From contig JACCYI010000260.1 in assembly GCA_013696535.1 (NCBI GenBank), forward strand, positions 1 to 9,835: DNA of 9,835 bases, written 5' to 3'. Below are positions 1 to 6,186 of the stretch, one piece after another; the stretch's first letter is position 1; the number at the start of each line of letters is the position of its first letter. The notes under the pieces are model-generated. The model was given only the letters and a program-made list of their open reading frames with translations, did not search any database and was not told the DNA's origin. A program made the position numbers and the translations under genes. The DNA comes from Solirubrobacterales bacterium (GTDB lineage: Bacteria; Actinomycetota; Thermoleophilia; Solirubrobacterales; Solirubrobacteraceae).

Positions 1-2856
1 CCCTTCCCAGGGGCGCTCGACCCGGCGACACTCGGCTCGGGTGCCGCCGCGCTCAAGCAGTCGGCGTGCGACGACTACCGGAATGCGTGGTCGTTCTTCC
101 GACAGGCCTGTGCCAACCACCACGCGCGGTCGTCGGTTGAGCTGATCGCGACGCTGCTCGAGTGCTTCGGCACCTCGTACGCCGAGGCGAAGCGCCAACG
201 CTCCGCCCTGGATTTCGAGGATCTCGAGCTCCGGGTGCGCGACCTGCTCCAGACCGACGCCGGGCTGCGCGAGCGCTGGGCCCAGCGCTACGCATTGATC
301 ATGGTGGATGAGTTCCAGGACACCAACCGCCTCCAGCTGGACGTTCTGGAAGCGCTCGAGCGCGACAACCTCTTCGCGGTTGGCGACGAGTTCCAGTCCA
401 TCTACGGATTCCGGCACGCCGACGTCACCATCTTCCGCGATCGCCGTGCCGCGCTGGGGCCGGCGAAGACCAAGACCTTGCAGGTGAACTTCCGCTCGCG
501 CGAGGAGCTGCTCGACGTCATCAACCTCGCCTTCTCAGGCCATTTCGGTGAGCGATTCGCCCCGCTTGTCGCGGGGCGGGCGGATGCTCGCGGGGCGGTC
601 GCCCCCGCCGGCGAAGAGCTGCGGCTGTTCGACCCTGATCGCCTCCAAGACGACGGTGCGACAGTGGAGCTTCTGCTGACTGACACCCGCGGGTGGGACG
701 AGGACCCGGAGCTGGAGGCCTCGATCGGACTCGTCGGTCTGGCTGAGCAGCCGTGGCGCCGGGCGGAGGCACGGAGGGTGGCCCGTCGGCTGCGCGAGGA
801 GGTCGACGGTGGGCGCCGCCAAGGCGACGTCGTGGTGCTCGTCCGAGCCACCGCGTCCCTGCGGATCCTGGAGCAGGCGCTCGAGGAGGAGGGCCTGACC
901 ACCTACGTGGTCGGTGGCCGCGGCTACTGGTCCCAGGAGCAGGTACGCGATGGCCTGGCCTACCTGCGCGCCCTGGCCAACCCGCTTGACGAGGAGGCGC
1001 TCCTGGGGGTCCTGGCCTCGCCGTTCGCGGGCGTGGACTCCGACGGCATCATCCTGCTCGCCCAGGCAGCCCGGGCGAGCGGTCGCGGCGTCTGGGCGCA
1101 GCTGAGCGGCACCGAGGACGCCGGTTGGTCCGCCGAACTCAATGGAGAGGCGCGCGAGCGGCTCGAGCGCTTCGCGGAGCGCTTCGCCGGCGAGCGGTCG
1201 GTTGCCACGCGCCTCGGGGCGGAGGTGCTGCTCGAGCGGGGGCTTGCCATCACCGGGTACGACCTCGCGATCCTGGCCCGCCCGGACGGCGAGCGTCGCC
1301 TGGCCAATCTGCGCAAGCTCATGCGACTTGCTCGCGACTACGAACGGGCAGAGGGTCGCGACCTGCGGGCGTTCCTGGACTTCGCCGCCACGCAGGAGCT
1401 CGAAGCTGCGCGCGAGGGGGAGGCTCCGCTCGAGAGCGAGGGGCTCGACGCCATCAGGCTCATGACGATCCATCGAGCGAAGGGGCTCGAGTTCGCGGTC
1501 GTTTGCGTCGCAGACCTCGGGCGCGAGCCCGCGCGGAACACCGACCCGCTCCTGATCGGTCACGACGGCAGGGTCGGTCTCCGGCTTCTCACCCTCGGTG
1601 GGGGCAAGAGCGTTCCGGCGCTTGCGCACGAGGCCCTCTCGGCCGAGAAGGTCGTGGCCGAAGCCGACGAGGAGCGCCGGCTGCTCTACGTTGCGATGAC
1701 CCGCGCGCGGGAGAAGCTGATCCTCTCGGGGGGGATCGACGCCGGACGCTGGCCGGAGCCCAGGCCAGGCGCGGCGCCCCTGAGGTGGGTGGCGCGCGCG
1801 CTGCTCGGCGATCACCCTGCGGCCGTCGTGTCGCCCCAAGCACCCCAGACGGTGCGGCGGGAATCCTGGCGAGGGAGGCCGGCGCCCGTGCTGGCGCACC
1901 TGTTCACCGCGGAACAGGCCGACACCGTCGTGTCGCCCCGCAATCGCCGGACAGCACCCACGCAGACGGTCCTGCCTGCTGTGCCGACCTTGGACCCGAT
2001 ACCGGCGATCCCGACCCGAGCCCAGAGGCGACTCGGCCCGGCCCGGCTGTCGTACTCATCGCTCGGCGACTACGAGCGCTGTCCCTACCGGTTCTACCTC
2101 CGTCGTGTGCTCGGGCTGGGTGACGTCCCCGAGCCGCTGCCACCGCCGCCGTCCGTGACCGGCGACCCCGTGCCGGCGCTCGATCCGCGAGTCAGGGGGA
2201 CGGTGGTCCACTCGCTGCTCGAGGATCTCGACTTCCGCCGGCCGGTCGCGCCCACGCGGGCCCGGGTCGAACTGCTCGCCGAGGCCGGCGGCACCGCGCT
2301 GGCCCGGGATGAGATCGATGAGGTCATCGCCCTGGTGTCGGCGTTCGCCGGCTCACCTTTGTGCGGGCGCCTGGCAGCCGCCGGGCGCTCCGTCCGTCGC
2401 GAGGCCCCGTTCGCCTTCGCCCTCGACGCGGCTCCGGACGGTCCGATGCTGACGGGCTACGTGGACGTCATGGCGACGGACCACGACGGGTCGGTGCTCG
2501 TCGTCGACTACAAGACGGATCGCCTTGACCCCGGCGACACACCGACTGCGGCGGTCGCCCGCGCGTACGGAACCCAGCGCCTGGTCTATGCCCTGGCGGC
2601 GCTGCGAGCCGGAGCCCCGGAGGTCGAAGTCGCACACTGCTATCTCGAGCTGCCGGCGGAGGAGGCCACCGCGACGTTCACCCAGCGCGACGCTCCCGAT
2701 CTCGGCGAGGCGCTGCTCGGACTGGCGCAGGGCGTCCGTGACGCCCGCTATCCCGTCACGGCGAACCCTCATCGAGAGTTGTGCGGCAGCTGCCCCGGCC
2801 GGCTCGCGCTGTGCTCGCATCCCGAGGAGCGCACCCTGCGGCCGGCGGCGGCCTAG
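1..2856 (+). CDS. UvrD-type helicase with C-terminal PD-(D/E)XK Fe-S nuclease domain (5'-truncated)
   Basis: This is the C-terminal 951 residues of an AddA/AdnB/RecB-like double-strand-break end-processing enzyme, which unwinds DNA with ATP and cuts it for recombination. The frame is open from base 1, so the start and the Walker A motif lie upstream. In window residue numbers, helicase motif II is VDEFQD (102-107), motif III is GDEFQSIYGFR (128-138), motif IV NFRS begins at 163, motif V TIHRAKGLEF is 489-498 and motif VI LLYVAMTRAR is 561-570. The nuclease domain follows a proline-rich linker: His at 2209-2211, Asp at 2464-2466, then the DYK motif at 2506-2514. One Cys (2080-2082) precedes the nuclease core and three follow it (2782, 2791, 2812; spacing C-x2-C-x6-C), as in the 4Fe-4S-stapled nucleases AddB and Cas4. 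The partner subunit is probably encoded upstream. Classical AddA lacks this cluster, so no symbol is given. The internal GTG at 235 is not the true start. Confidence 0.93.
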   Translation, partial: PFPGALDPATLGSGAAALKQSACDDYRNAWSFFRQACANHHARSSVELIATLLECFGTSYAEAKRQRSALDFEDLELRVRDLLQTDAGLRERWAQRYALIMVDEFQDTNRLQLDVLEALERDNLFAVGDEFQSIYGFRHADVTIFRDRRAALGPAKTKTLQVNFRSREELLDVINLAFSGHFGERFAPLVAGRADARGAVAPAGEELRLFDPDRLQDDGATVELLLTDTRGWDEDPELEASIGLVGLAEQPWRRAEARRVARRLREEVDGGRRQGDVVVLVRATASLRILEQALEEEGLTTYVVGGRGYWSQEQVRDGLAYLRALANPLDEEALLGVLASPFAGVDSDGIILLAQAARASGRGVWAQLSGTEDAGWSAELNGEARERLERFAERFAGERSVATRLGAEVLLERGLAITGYDLAILARPDGERRLANLRKLMRLARDYERAEGRDLRAFLDFAATQELEAAREGEAPLESEGLDAIRLMTIHRAKGLEFAVVCVADLGREPARNTDPLLIGHDGRVGLRLLTLGGGKSVPALAHEALSAEKVVAEADEERRLLYVAMTRAREKLILSGGIDAGRWPEPRPGAAPLRWVARALLGDHPAAVVSPQAPQTVRRESWRGRPAPVLAHLFTAEQADTVVSPRNRRTAPTQTVLPAVPTLDPIPAIPTRAQRRLGPARLSYSSLGDYERCPYRFYLRRVLGLGDVPEPLPPPPSVTGDPVPALDPRVRGTVVHSLLEDLDFRRPVAPTRARVELLAEAGGTALARDEIDEVIALVSAFAGSPLCGRLAAAGRSVRREAPFAFALDAAPDGPMLTGYVDVMATDHDGSVLVVDYKTDRLDPGDTPTAAVARAYGTQRLVYALAALRAGAPEVEVAHCYLELPAEEATATFTQRDAPDLGEALLGLAQGVRDARYPVTANPHRELCGSCPGRLALCSHPEERTLRPAAA

Positions 2857-2876
2857 TGTCGGCTCAGGACACTCGG
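2852..2876. terminator. Candidate bidirectional terminator hairpin between convergent genes
   Basis: AGTGTC (2855-2860) and GACACT (2868-2873) form a perfect 6-bp stem around a 7-nt loop. A further CC/GG pairing (2852-2853 with 2875-2876) lies beyond one mismatch. The hairpin starts on the helicase stop codon and sits in the 41-bp gap before the convergent ANTAR stop codon. There is no U-tract on either strand, so intrinsic termination is uncertain. The position is what supports the call. Confidence 0.4.
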
Positions 2877-2897
2877 AGTGAGCTGGGCTCTGCGGGC

Positions 2898-3509
2898 TCA
2901 TGGCTTGGGCAGGAGCGCGTGCCCGTCAGCCACCGCATCGGCGATGTCGACCACCCGGCGGCTCTGGGATCGTGCGTGATCGCGCATGAGCGAGAAGGCT
3001 GCCCGCTCGTCGAGTCCGTGTCGCTCCATGACGATGCCCTTGGCCCGCTCGATCGTCCCGCGCCGTGCCAGCGCTCCTTCAAGCTGGTCGACCTTTTCGC
3101 TGAGCCTCGCCGCCTCGTGGTACCGGCGCATGGCGATCTCGATCGCCGCCTGGACCGGCTCTGCGGCGATGGAGTCGACGTACGCGGTGATGCCGTGCTC
3201 GGCAGCACGGGCGATGAACTCGACGTCGTTGTCGGCCACCTGGGCGATCACCGGTCCGGAGGCGAATTCGACCGCCTGGTCGATCAGCGCGAGCGCATGA
3301 TCGTCGTCGCGGTGCACCATGACGATGGCGATCTCAGGATCGTCGTCGGCGATCCGCTCGATGGCCTGCCGGACGCTGATCGCGTACTGGATCACTTGGT
3401 GCCCGAGATCGGACAGCACCGCCGCGAGGAGGTCCAGCGCCCGCTGATCCTCGTCCGCGACGAGTACGCGAAGTCCCCGTACGGTGTGGTCTTGACAGGT
3501 TCCTGACAT
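2898..3509 (-). CDS. ANTAR-domain regulator with degenerate (pseudo-)receiver domain
   Basis: This 203-residue cytoplasmic protein has the AmiR/NasR architecture: a receiver-like fold (about 13-127), a helical linker (about 130-148) and an ANTAR RNA-binding domain (about 136-197). The ANTAR hallmarks are visible: AKG at 156-158, Met161, an Ala-Ala-Phe-x-Leu-Met-Arg stretch at 170-176 and Ala179. ANTAR proteins are transcription antiterminators that bind paired RNA hairpins. The receiver keeps its acidic pair (Asp19, Glu20). The phosphoacceptor Asp position is Met64, the conserved Thr/Ser is Val91 and the conserved Lys is Ser113, so normal phosphorylation looks impossible. The start chosen is the ATG at 3509-3507, twelve residues before the first strand of the fold. 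A longer frame from a TTG at 3581 would add 24 low-complexity residues and is less likely. The gene is divergent from the sigma factor gene and convergent with the helicase gene. No sensor kinase is adjacent. Confidence 0.9.
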   Translation of the reverse strand: MSGTCQDHTVRGLRVLVADEDQRALDLLAAVLSDLGHQVIQYAISVRQAIERIADDDPEIAIVMVHRDDDHALALIDQAVEFASGPVIAQVADNDVEFIARAAEHGITAYVDSIAAEPVQAAIEIAMRRYHEAARLSEKVDQLEGALARRGTIERAKGIVMERHGLDERAAFSLMRDHARSQSRRVVDIADAVADGHALLPKP

Positions 3510-3628
3510 CCCGCTCGTTCTTTTTGTGGCCCGGTAGACTCGCCAAGCATCGGCCCAGCCCCCCGCCGACCCTTCATCCAACGCCCGAGCTCCCCGGCGT
3601 CACGCGGCATCTTCCGATTGTCGAGGCC

Positions 3629-3669
3629 TTGAGCTCCATCTCAAACAGCTCTGAAGTCGAAGCGCTTCG
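3629..3669 (-). promoter_or_regulatory. Possible ANTAR-target dual hairpin in the ANTAR gene leader
   Basis: Read on the minus strand, two small hairpins lie in tandem 120-160 nt upstream of the ANTAR start. The first (3669-3658) is CGA / loop AGCGCT / TCG. The second (3644-3629) is TTGAG / loop ATGGAG / CTCAA. They are 13 nt apart. Both six-base loops have A at position 1 and G at position 4, the signature known for ANTAR RNA targets. The stems are short (3 and 5 bp), and the first hairpin is a perfect palindrome whose loop ends could also pair. No terminator overlapping the second hairpin was recognised, and the transcription start is unknown. This would fit autoregulation, but it is a candidate only. 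Confidence 0.3.
3658..3669. repeat. 12-bp perfect palindrome upstream of the sigma factor gene
   Basis: CGAAGCGCTTCG is a perfect 12-bp palindrome ending 28 bp before the sigma factor GTG. It could be an operator for a dimeric regulator or a 5'-leader hairpin. An 8-bp CCGGCCGG palindrome at 3679-3686 follows and overlaps the ribosome binding site. No regulator is recognised for either. Confidence 0.35.
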
Positions 3670-3684
3670 GCCAGCATACCGGCC

Positions 3685-3689
3685 GGGAG
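3685..3689 (+). promoter_or_regulatory. Ribosome binding site deciding the sigma factor start
   Basis: GGGAG lies 8 nt before the GTG at 3698, which is ideal Shine-Dalgarno spacing. No comparable site precedes the upstream TTG at 3524. This supports the shorter, 265-residue protein. Confidence 0.6.
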
Positions 3690-3697
3690 TCGTCCCC

Positions 3698-4495
3698 GTG
3701 AACGGCTCGGGCGTCGGTCCGTCGGCATCCCTGTCGGCTTCAGACCGGTCCGCCCGTGCCGAAGAGGATCGCCGTCTGCTGACCGCCTATCACCGGTGTG
3801 GGGACCCGGCTGCGCGCGACGCGTTGGTGCAGCGCTTCCTGCCGCTGGCCCGCCAGCTCGCCCGGCGCTACCAGCGCACAGGAGAGCCGCTGGACGACCT
3901 TGTGCAGGTTGCCTCGCTCGGCCTGCTCAAGGCGATAGACCGATTTGACCCCGCCCGGGCGACCGCGTTCTCGTCCTTCGCCGTGCCGACGATCCTTGGA
4001 GAGCTCAAGCGGTATTTCCGCGACAAGGGCTGGTCGGTACGGGTACCACGAGACCTGCAGGAGCTGGCGGTCCGCGTGGACCGGCTCGGCGAGGAGCTCT
4101 CACGTGAGCTCGGTCGGGCTCCGACCCCGGGCGAGATGGCCCAGCGGCTCGGCGTCACCACAGAGCAGGTCCTCGAGGCCCGCGAGGCGGCCGGTGCGTA
4201 CCGCGCGGTGTCCCTCGACCGCCCTCGAACCGAGGACGACGAGGGGGGCGACGCCTATGCGGAGCTTGTCGGGGGCGACGACCCCGGCTTCGGGCTCGCT
4301 GAGGACTCAGCCGCCGTCCAGCGCCTCATGAAGGTTCTCACCGAGCGCGAGAGAGAGGTCCTGCGCCTGCGCTTCGTCGAGGACCTGACGCAATCGGAGA
4401 TCGGCGTGCGCGTCGGGGTCTCCCAGATGCACGTGTCGCGCCTCATCCGCCAGTCCATCTCCCGGCTCCGGACGGTCGCGGAAGCAGGGGAGTAG
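3698..4495 (+). CDS. SigB/SigF-family alternative RNA polymerase sigma factor
   Basis: This sigma-70 group 3 factor (265 residues) belongs to the SigB/SigF/SigG stress-and-sporulation clade. It directs RNA polymerase to GTTT/GGGTA-type promoters. Region 2 spans about 43-118 and contains DDLVQVASLGLLKAIDRFDP (66-85) and the clade-typical FSSFAVPTILGELKRYFRDK (91-110), followed by the WSVRVPR segment (112-118). Region 3 follows (about 119-190), then an acidic linker. Region 4 with its helix-turn-helix (SEIGVRVGVSQMHVSRLIRQ) ends at about residue 258. The start is the GTG at 3698, with a well-spaced GGGAG. The frame is open back to a TTG at 3524, but that stretch is Pro/Ser-rich and unlike the family. 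Such factors are normally controlled by an RsbW-type anti-sigma kinase, and none is encoded in the window. Divergent from the ANTAR gene and 78 bp before the cupin gene. Confidence 0.93.
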   Translation: MNGSGVGPSASLSASDRSARAEEDRRLLTAYHRCGDPAARDALVQRFLPLARQLARRYQRTGEPLDDLVQVASLGLLKAIDRFDPARATAFSSFAVPTILGELKRYFRDKGWSVRVPRDLQELAVRVDRLGEELSRELGRAPTPGEMAQRLGVTTEQVLEAREAAGAYRAVSLDRPRTEDDEGGDAYAELVGGDDPGFGLAEDSAAVQRLMKVLTEREREVLRLRFVEDLTQSEIGVRVGVSQMHVSRLIRQSISRLRTVAEAGE

Positions 4496-4515
4496 ACGCC
4501 CGGCGCCCACCTGCA

Positions 4516-4534
4516 CGGGGGGTGACCCATCCCG
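4516..4534 (+). terminator. Candidate hairpin terminator after the sigma factor gene
   Basis: CGGG (4516-4519) pairs with CCCG (4531-4534), and inside it GGG (4520-4522) pairs with CCC (4526-4528). This leaves a TGA loop and a two-base AT bulge. The hairpin lies 20 bp past the sigma stop codon. It is very GC-rich but has no T-run after it. It could separate the sigma transcript from the cupin gene, which has its own promoter candidate just downstream. Confidence 0.35.
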
Positions 4535-4537
4535 CCT

Positions 4538-4562
4538 GGTTCGAGCCGCCGGAAACGGGTAA
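4538..4562 (+). promoter_or_regulatory. SigB-type promoter candidate upstream of the cupin gene
   Basis: GGTT (4538-4541), a 15-nt spacer and GGGTAA (4557-4562) match the actinobacterial SigB/SigF consensus (GnTT or GTTT, 14-17 nt, GGGTA). Transcription would begin only a few bases before the ATG at 4574, giving a leaderless or nearly leaderless mRNA. The -10 overlaps AAGGA (4561-4565), which otherwise looks like a normal Shine-Dalgarno 8 nt from the ATG. The two readings compete. A SigB-family gene lies immediately upstream, which favours the promoter. Confidence 0.45.
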
Positions 4563-4573
4563 GGATCGCCTTC

Positions 4574-4906
4574 ATGCAGACCTGGAATCTCCGCGCCCTC
4601 GACGTCGAGCCGCACAAGCCCGAGATATTGCAGTCGGCCCGTGGCGAGGGTCGTTCCATCGCCCTGCACCTGCCCGCGGGTGATTCGTTGCAGGAGCACG
4701 AGGTCCACGAGCGAGCGTACGTCGTGGTGACGGAGGGCGCCGTCGAGTTCGTGAATGCCGCGGGCCACTCGATCTCGGCCGGACCCGGCTTCCTGGCGGT
4801 GTTCGAGCCGGGTGAACGCCACGAGGTGCGTGCCACGCAGGATGCCCGCCTGCTGTTGATCCTCGCCCCGTGGCCGGGCGCCGGGCATCCTGGCGCGCGC
4901 AACTGA
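4574..4906 (+). CDS. Small single-domain cupin protein
   Basis: This 110-residue protein is a single conserved beta-barrel (cupin_2-like) with no signal peptide or membrane segment. Cupin motif 1 runs from Gly36 through the likely metal ligands His42, His45 and Glu46 to Gly55. Histidine spacing is HxxH rather than the usual HxH. Motif 2 is PGERH (79-83), with His83 as a probable ligand. Small cupins of this kind include metal-dependent enzymes and sugar- or small-molecule-binding proteins, so a specific substrate cannot be assigned. The start ATG at 4574 is preceded by AAGGA at 8-nt spacing and by a SigB-like promoter. It lies 39 bp before the sugar importer and may be cotranscribed with it. 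The C-terminal Gly/Pro tail after residue 101 is probably disordered. Confidence 0.8.
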   Translation: MQTWNLRALDVEPHKPEILQSARGEGRSIALHLPAGDSLQEHEVHERAYVVVTEGAVEFVNAAGHSISAGPGFLAVFEPGERHEVRATQDARLLLILAPWPGAGHPGARN

Positions 4907-4932
4907 GTTTCGATCGTCACGAGTCGGGGCAA
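4907..4932 (+). promoter_or_regulatory. Weak SigB-like promoter candidate before the importer operon
   Basis: GTTT (4907-4910, directly after the cupin stop codon), a 16-nt spacer and GGGCAA (4927-4932) resemble the SigB consensus with one mismatch in the GGGTA core. The distance from -10 to start codon (13 nt) is close to that before the cupin gene (11 nt). This is weak, and the operon could equally be read through from the cupin promoter. Confidence 0.2.
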
Positions 4933-4945
4933 GTCACCCTTCGAC

Positions 4946-6184
4946 GTGAGGAGGGTCTTTTCGCTCGCCGCCGTGGTGGCGCTCGCGCTGGTTGTTGCCG
5001 CGTGCGGCTACGGCGAGTCCGCGGGTGGAGGCAAGACCGTCAATTGGTACGTGTTCAAGGAGCCCGGCGGCGCCTTCGACGCAGCCGTGAAGTCCTGTAC
5101 CGAGGCGGCCGAGGGGCGCTACCGGATCAAGCTCGTGGCACTTCCGACCGACGCCAATCAGCAGCGTGAGCTGCTCGTACGCCGGCTCGCGGCCAAGGAC
5201 AAGGACGTCGACCTGATCGGGATGGACGTGATCTGGACCGCCGAATTCGCCGAAGCGGGCTGGATTCGGCCCTGGGGCGGGAAGGCGCAGAAGGAGATCA
5301 CCGCCAACACTGTGCCCGCGCTGCTCGACACCGCCAAGTACAAGGACAAGCTCTGGGGCGCTCCGCTCAACACGAATACCCAGCTGCTCTTCTACCGCAA
5401 GGACCGCGTCAAGACCCCGCCCAAGACGTGGGACGAGATGATCAAGATGGCCGAGGAGATCGGCGGCGACGGCAAGATCCAGGTTCAGGGTGCGCAGTAC
5501 GAGGGGCTGACGGTCTGGTTCAACACGCTCGTCAACTCGGCCGGCGATCGGATCACGGACGAGAAGGGGACGCCGAAGCTCGGCAAGGGCGGTGCGAAGG
5601 CCGCCGAGATCATGCGCGAGCTCGCAACTTCCAAGGCCGCCGACCCGTCGCTCTCGAATTCCAAGGAGGATCCGGCCCGTCTCGCCTTCGAATCCGGAGG
5701 CTCGAGCTTCATGGTCAACTACACCTTCGTGTACCCCAGCGCGAAGGAGAACGCCCCGGATGTGTTCAAGAATCTAGGGGTTGCGCGCTTCCCCGGTGTC
5801 GAGGAGGGCAAGCCCAGCAAGGTGACCCTCGGCGGCATCAACCTCGGCGTCTCTGCCTACTCAAAGAAACCCGATCTCGCCTTCGAGGCCGGACTGTGCC
5901 TGCGCAACAAGGAGAATCAGATCAAGGCGGCTGAGCTCGGCGGCCTGCCCCCGACGATCGCCGACCTCTACCAGGACCCGGCGATCAAGAAGGCCTTCCC
6001 GTTTGCCGACCTGCTCGAGGAGTCGTTGCGCGACGGCGTCCCGCGCCCGGTCACCCCGCAATACGCAGATATCTCGCTCGCCGTGCAGAAGACCCTGCAC
6101 CCGCCCCGTTCCATCGATCCTGAGAAGGACTCAAAGCGCTTGGCCGACGCGATCAAGACCGTCATCAACGGGGGGCTGTTCTAG
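4946..6184 (+). CDS. lpqY: Extracellular sugar-binding lipoprotein, LpqY-like (trehalose importer)
   Basis: This 412-residue family 1 solute-binding protein captures sugar outside the membrane and delivers it to the two permeases encoded next. Residues 1-19 form a lipoprotein signal (Arg2-Arg3, hydrophobic core, VVAAC lipobox); Cys20 would be lipid-anchored. From memory it matches mycobacterial LpqY along its length: MDVIWTAEFAEAGW, NTNTQLLFYR, ARLAFESG, KVTLGGINLGV, GGLPP and PRPVTPQY all align. The Glu and Arg positions linked to trehalose binding in LpqY appear kept (Glu241; Arg in PRPVTP), while the aromatic position after Asn258 is Tyr259 where I recall Trp. Trehalose is the likely substrate, but a related disaccharide is possible. 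The start is GTG 4946, since later starts lose the charged n-region. No Shine-Dalgarno precedes it; AGGAGG lies inside codons 2-3. First gene of a four-gene operon. Confidence 0.85.
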   Translation: MRRVFSLAAVVALALVVAACGYGESAGGGKTVNWYVFKEPGGAFDAAVKSCTEAAEGRYRIKLVALPTDANQQRELLVRRLAAKDKDVDLIGMDVIWTAEFAEAGWIRPWGGKAQKEITANTVPALLDTAKYKDKLWGAPLNTNTQLLFYRKDRVKTPPKTWDEMIKMAEEIGGDGKIQVQGAQYEGLTVWFNTLVNSAGDRITDEKGTPKLGKGGAKAAEIMRELATSKAADPSLSNSKEDPARLAFESGGSSFMVNYTFVYPSAKENAPDVFKNLGVARFPGVEEGKPSKVTLGGINLGVSAYSKKPDLAFEAGLCLRNKENQIKAAELGGLPPTIADLYQDPAIKKAFPFADLLEESLRDGVPRPVTPQYADISLAVQKTLHPPRSIDPEKDSKRLADAIKTVINGGLF

Positions 6185-6186
6185 CC

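Noticed and set aside
535..1899. A 454-codon minus-strand open frame opposite the helicase gene
   Set aside because: The plus strand encodes all helicase motifs in order here. The antisense frame is a product of GC-rich third positions, is low-complexity and shows no recognisable domain.
3492..3540. Perfect TTGACA at 3492-3497 as a plus-strand -35 for the sigma gene
   Set aside because: It lies inside the ANTAR coding region, and no TANNNT-like -10 occurs at 16-18 nt spacing (TCGTTC at 17 nt). The nearest TAGACT is about 37 nt away.
3524..3697. N-terminal extension of the sigma factor from a TTG at 3524
   Set aside because: No ribosome site precedes the TTG, and the extra 58 residues are Pro/Ser-rich and unlike SigB-family N-termini. 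The GTG at 3698 has GGGAG at 8 nt.
4039..4056. GGGTAC inside the sigma factor gene as a SigB -10
   Set aside because: It is within region 2/3 coding sequence (RVPR), has no GTTT-type -35 at the right spacing, and no gene begins downstream of it.
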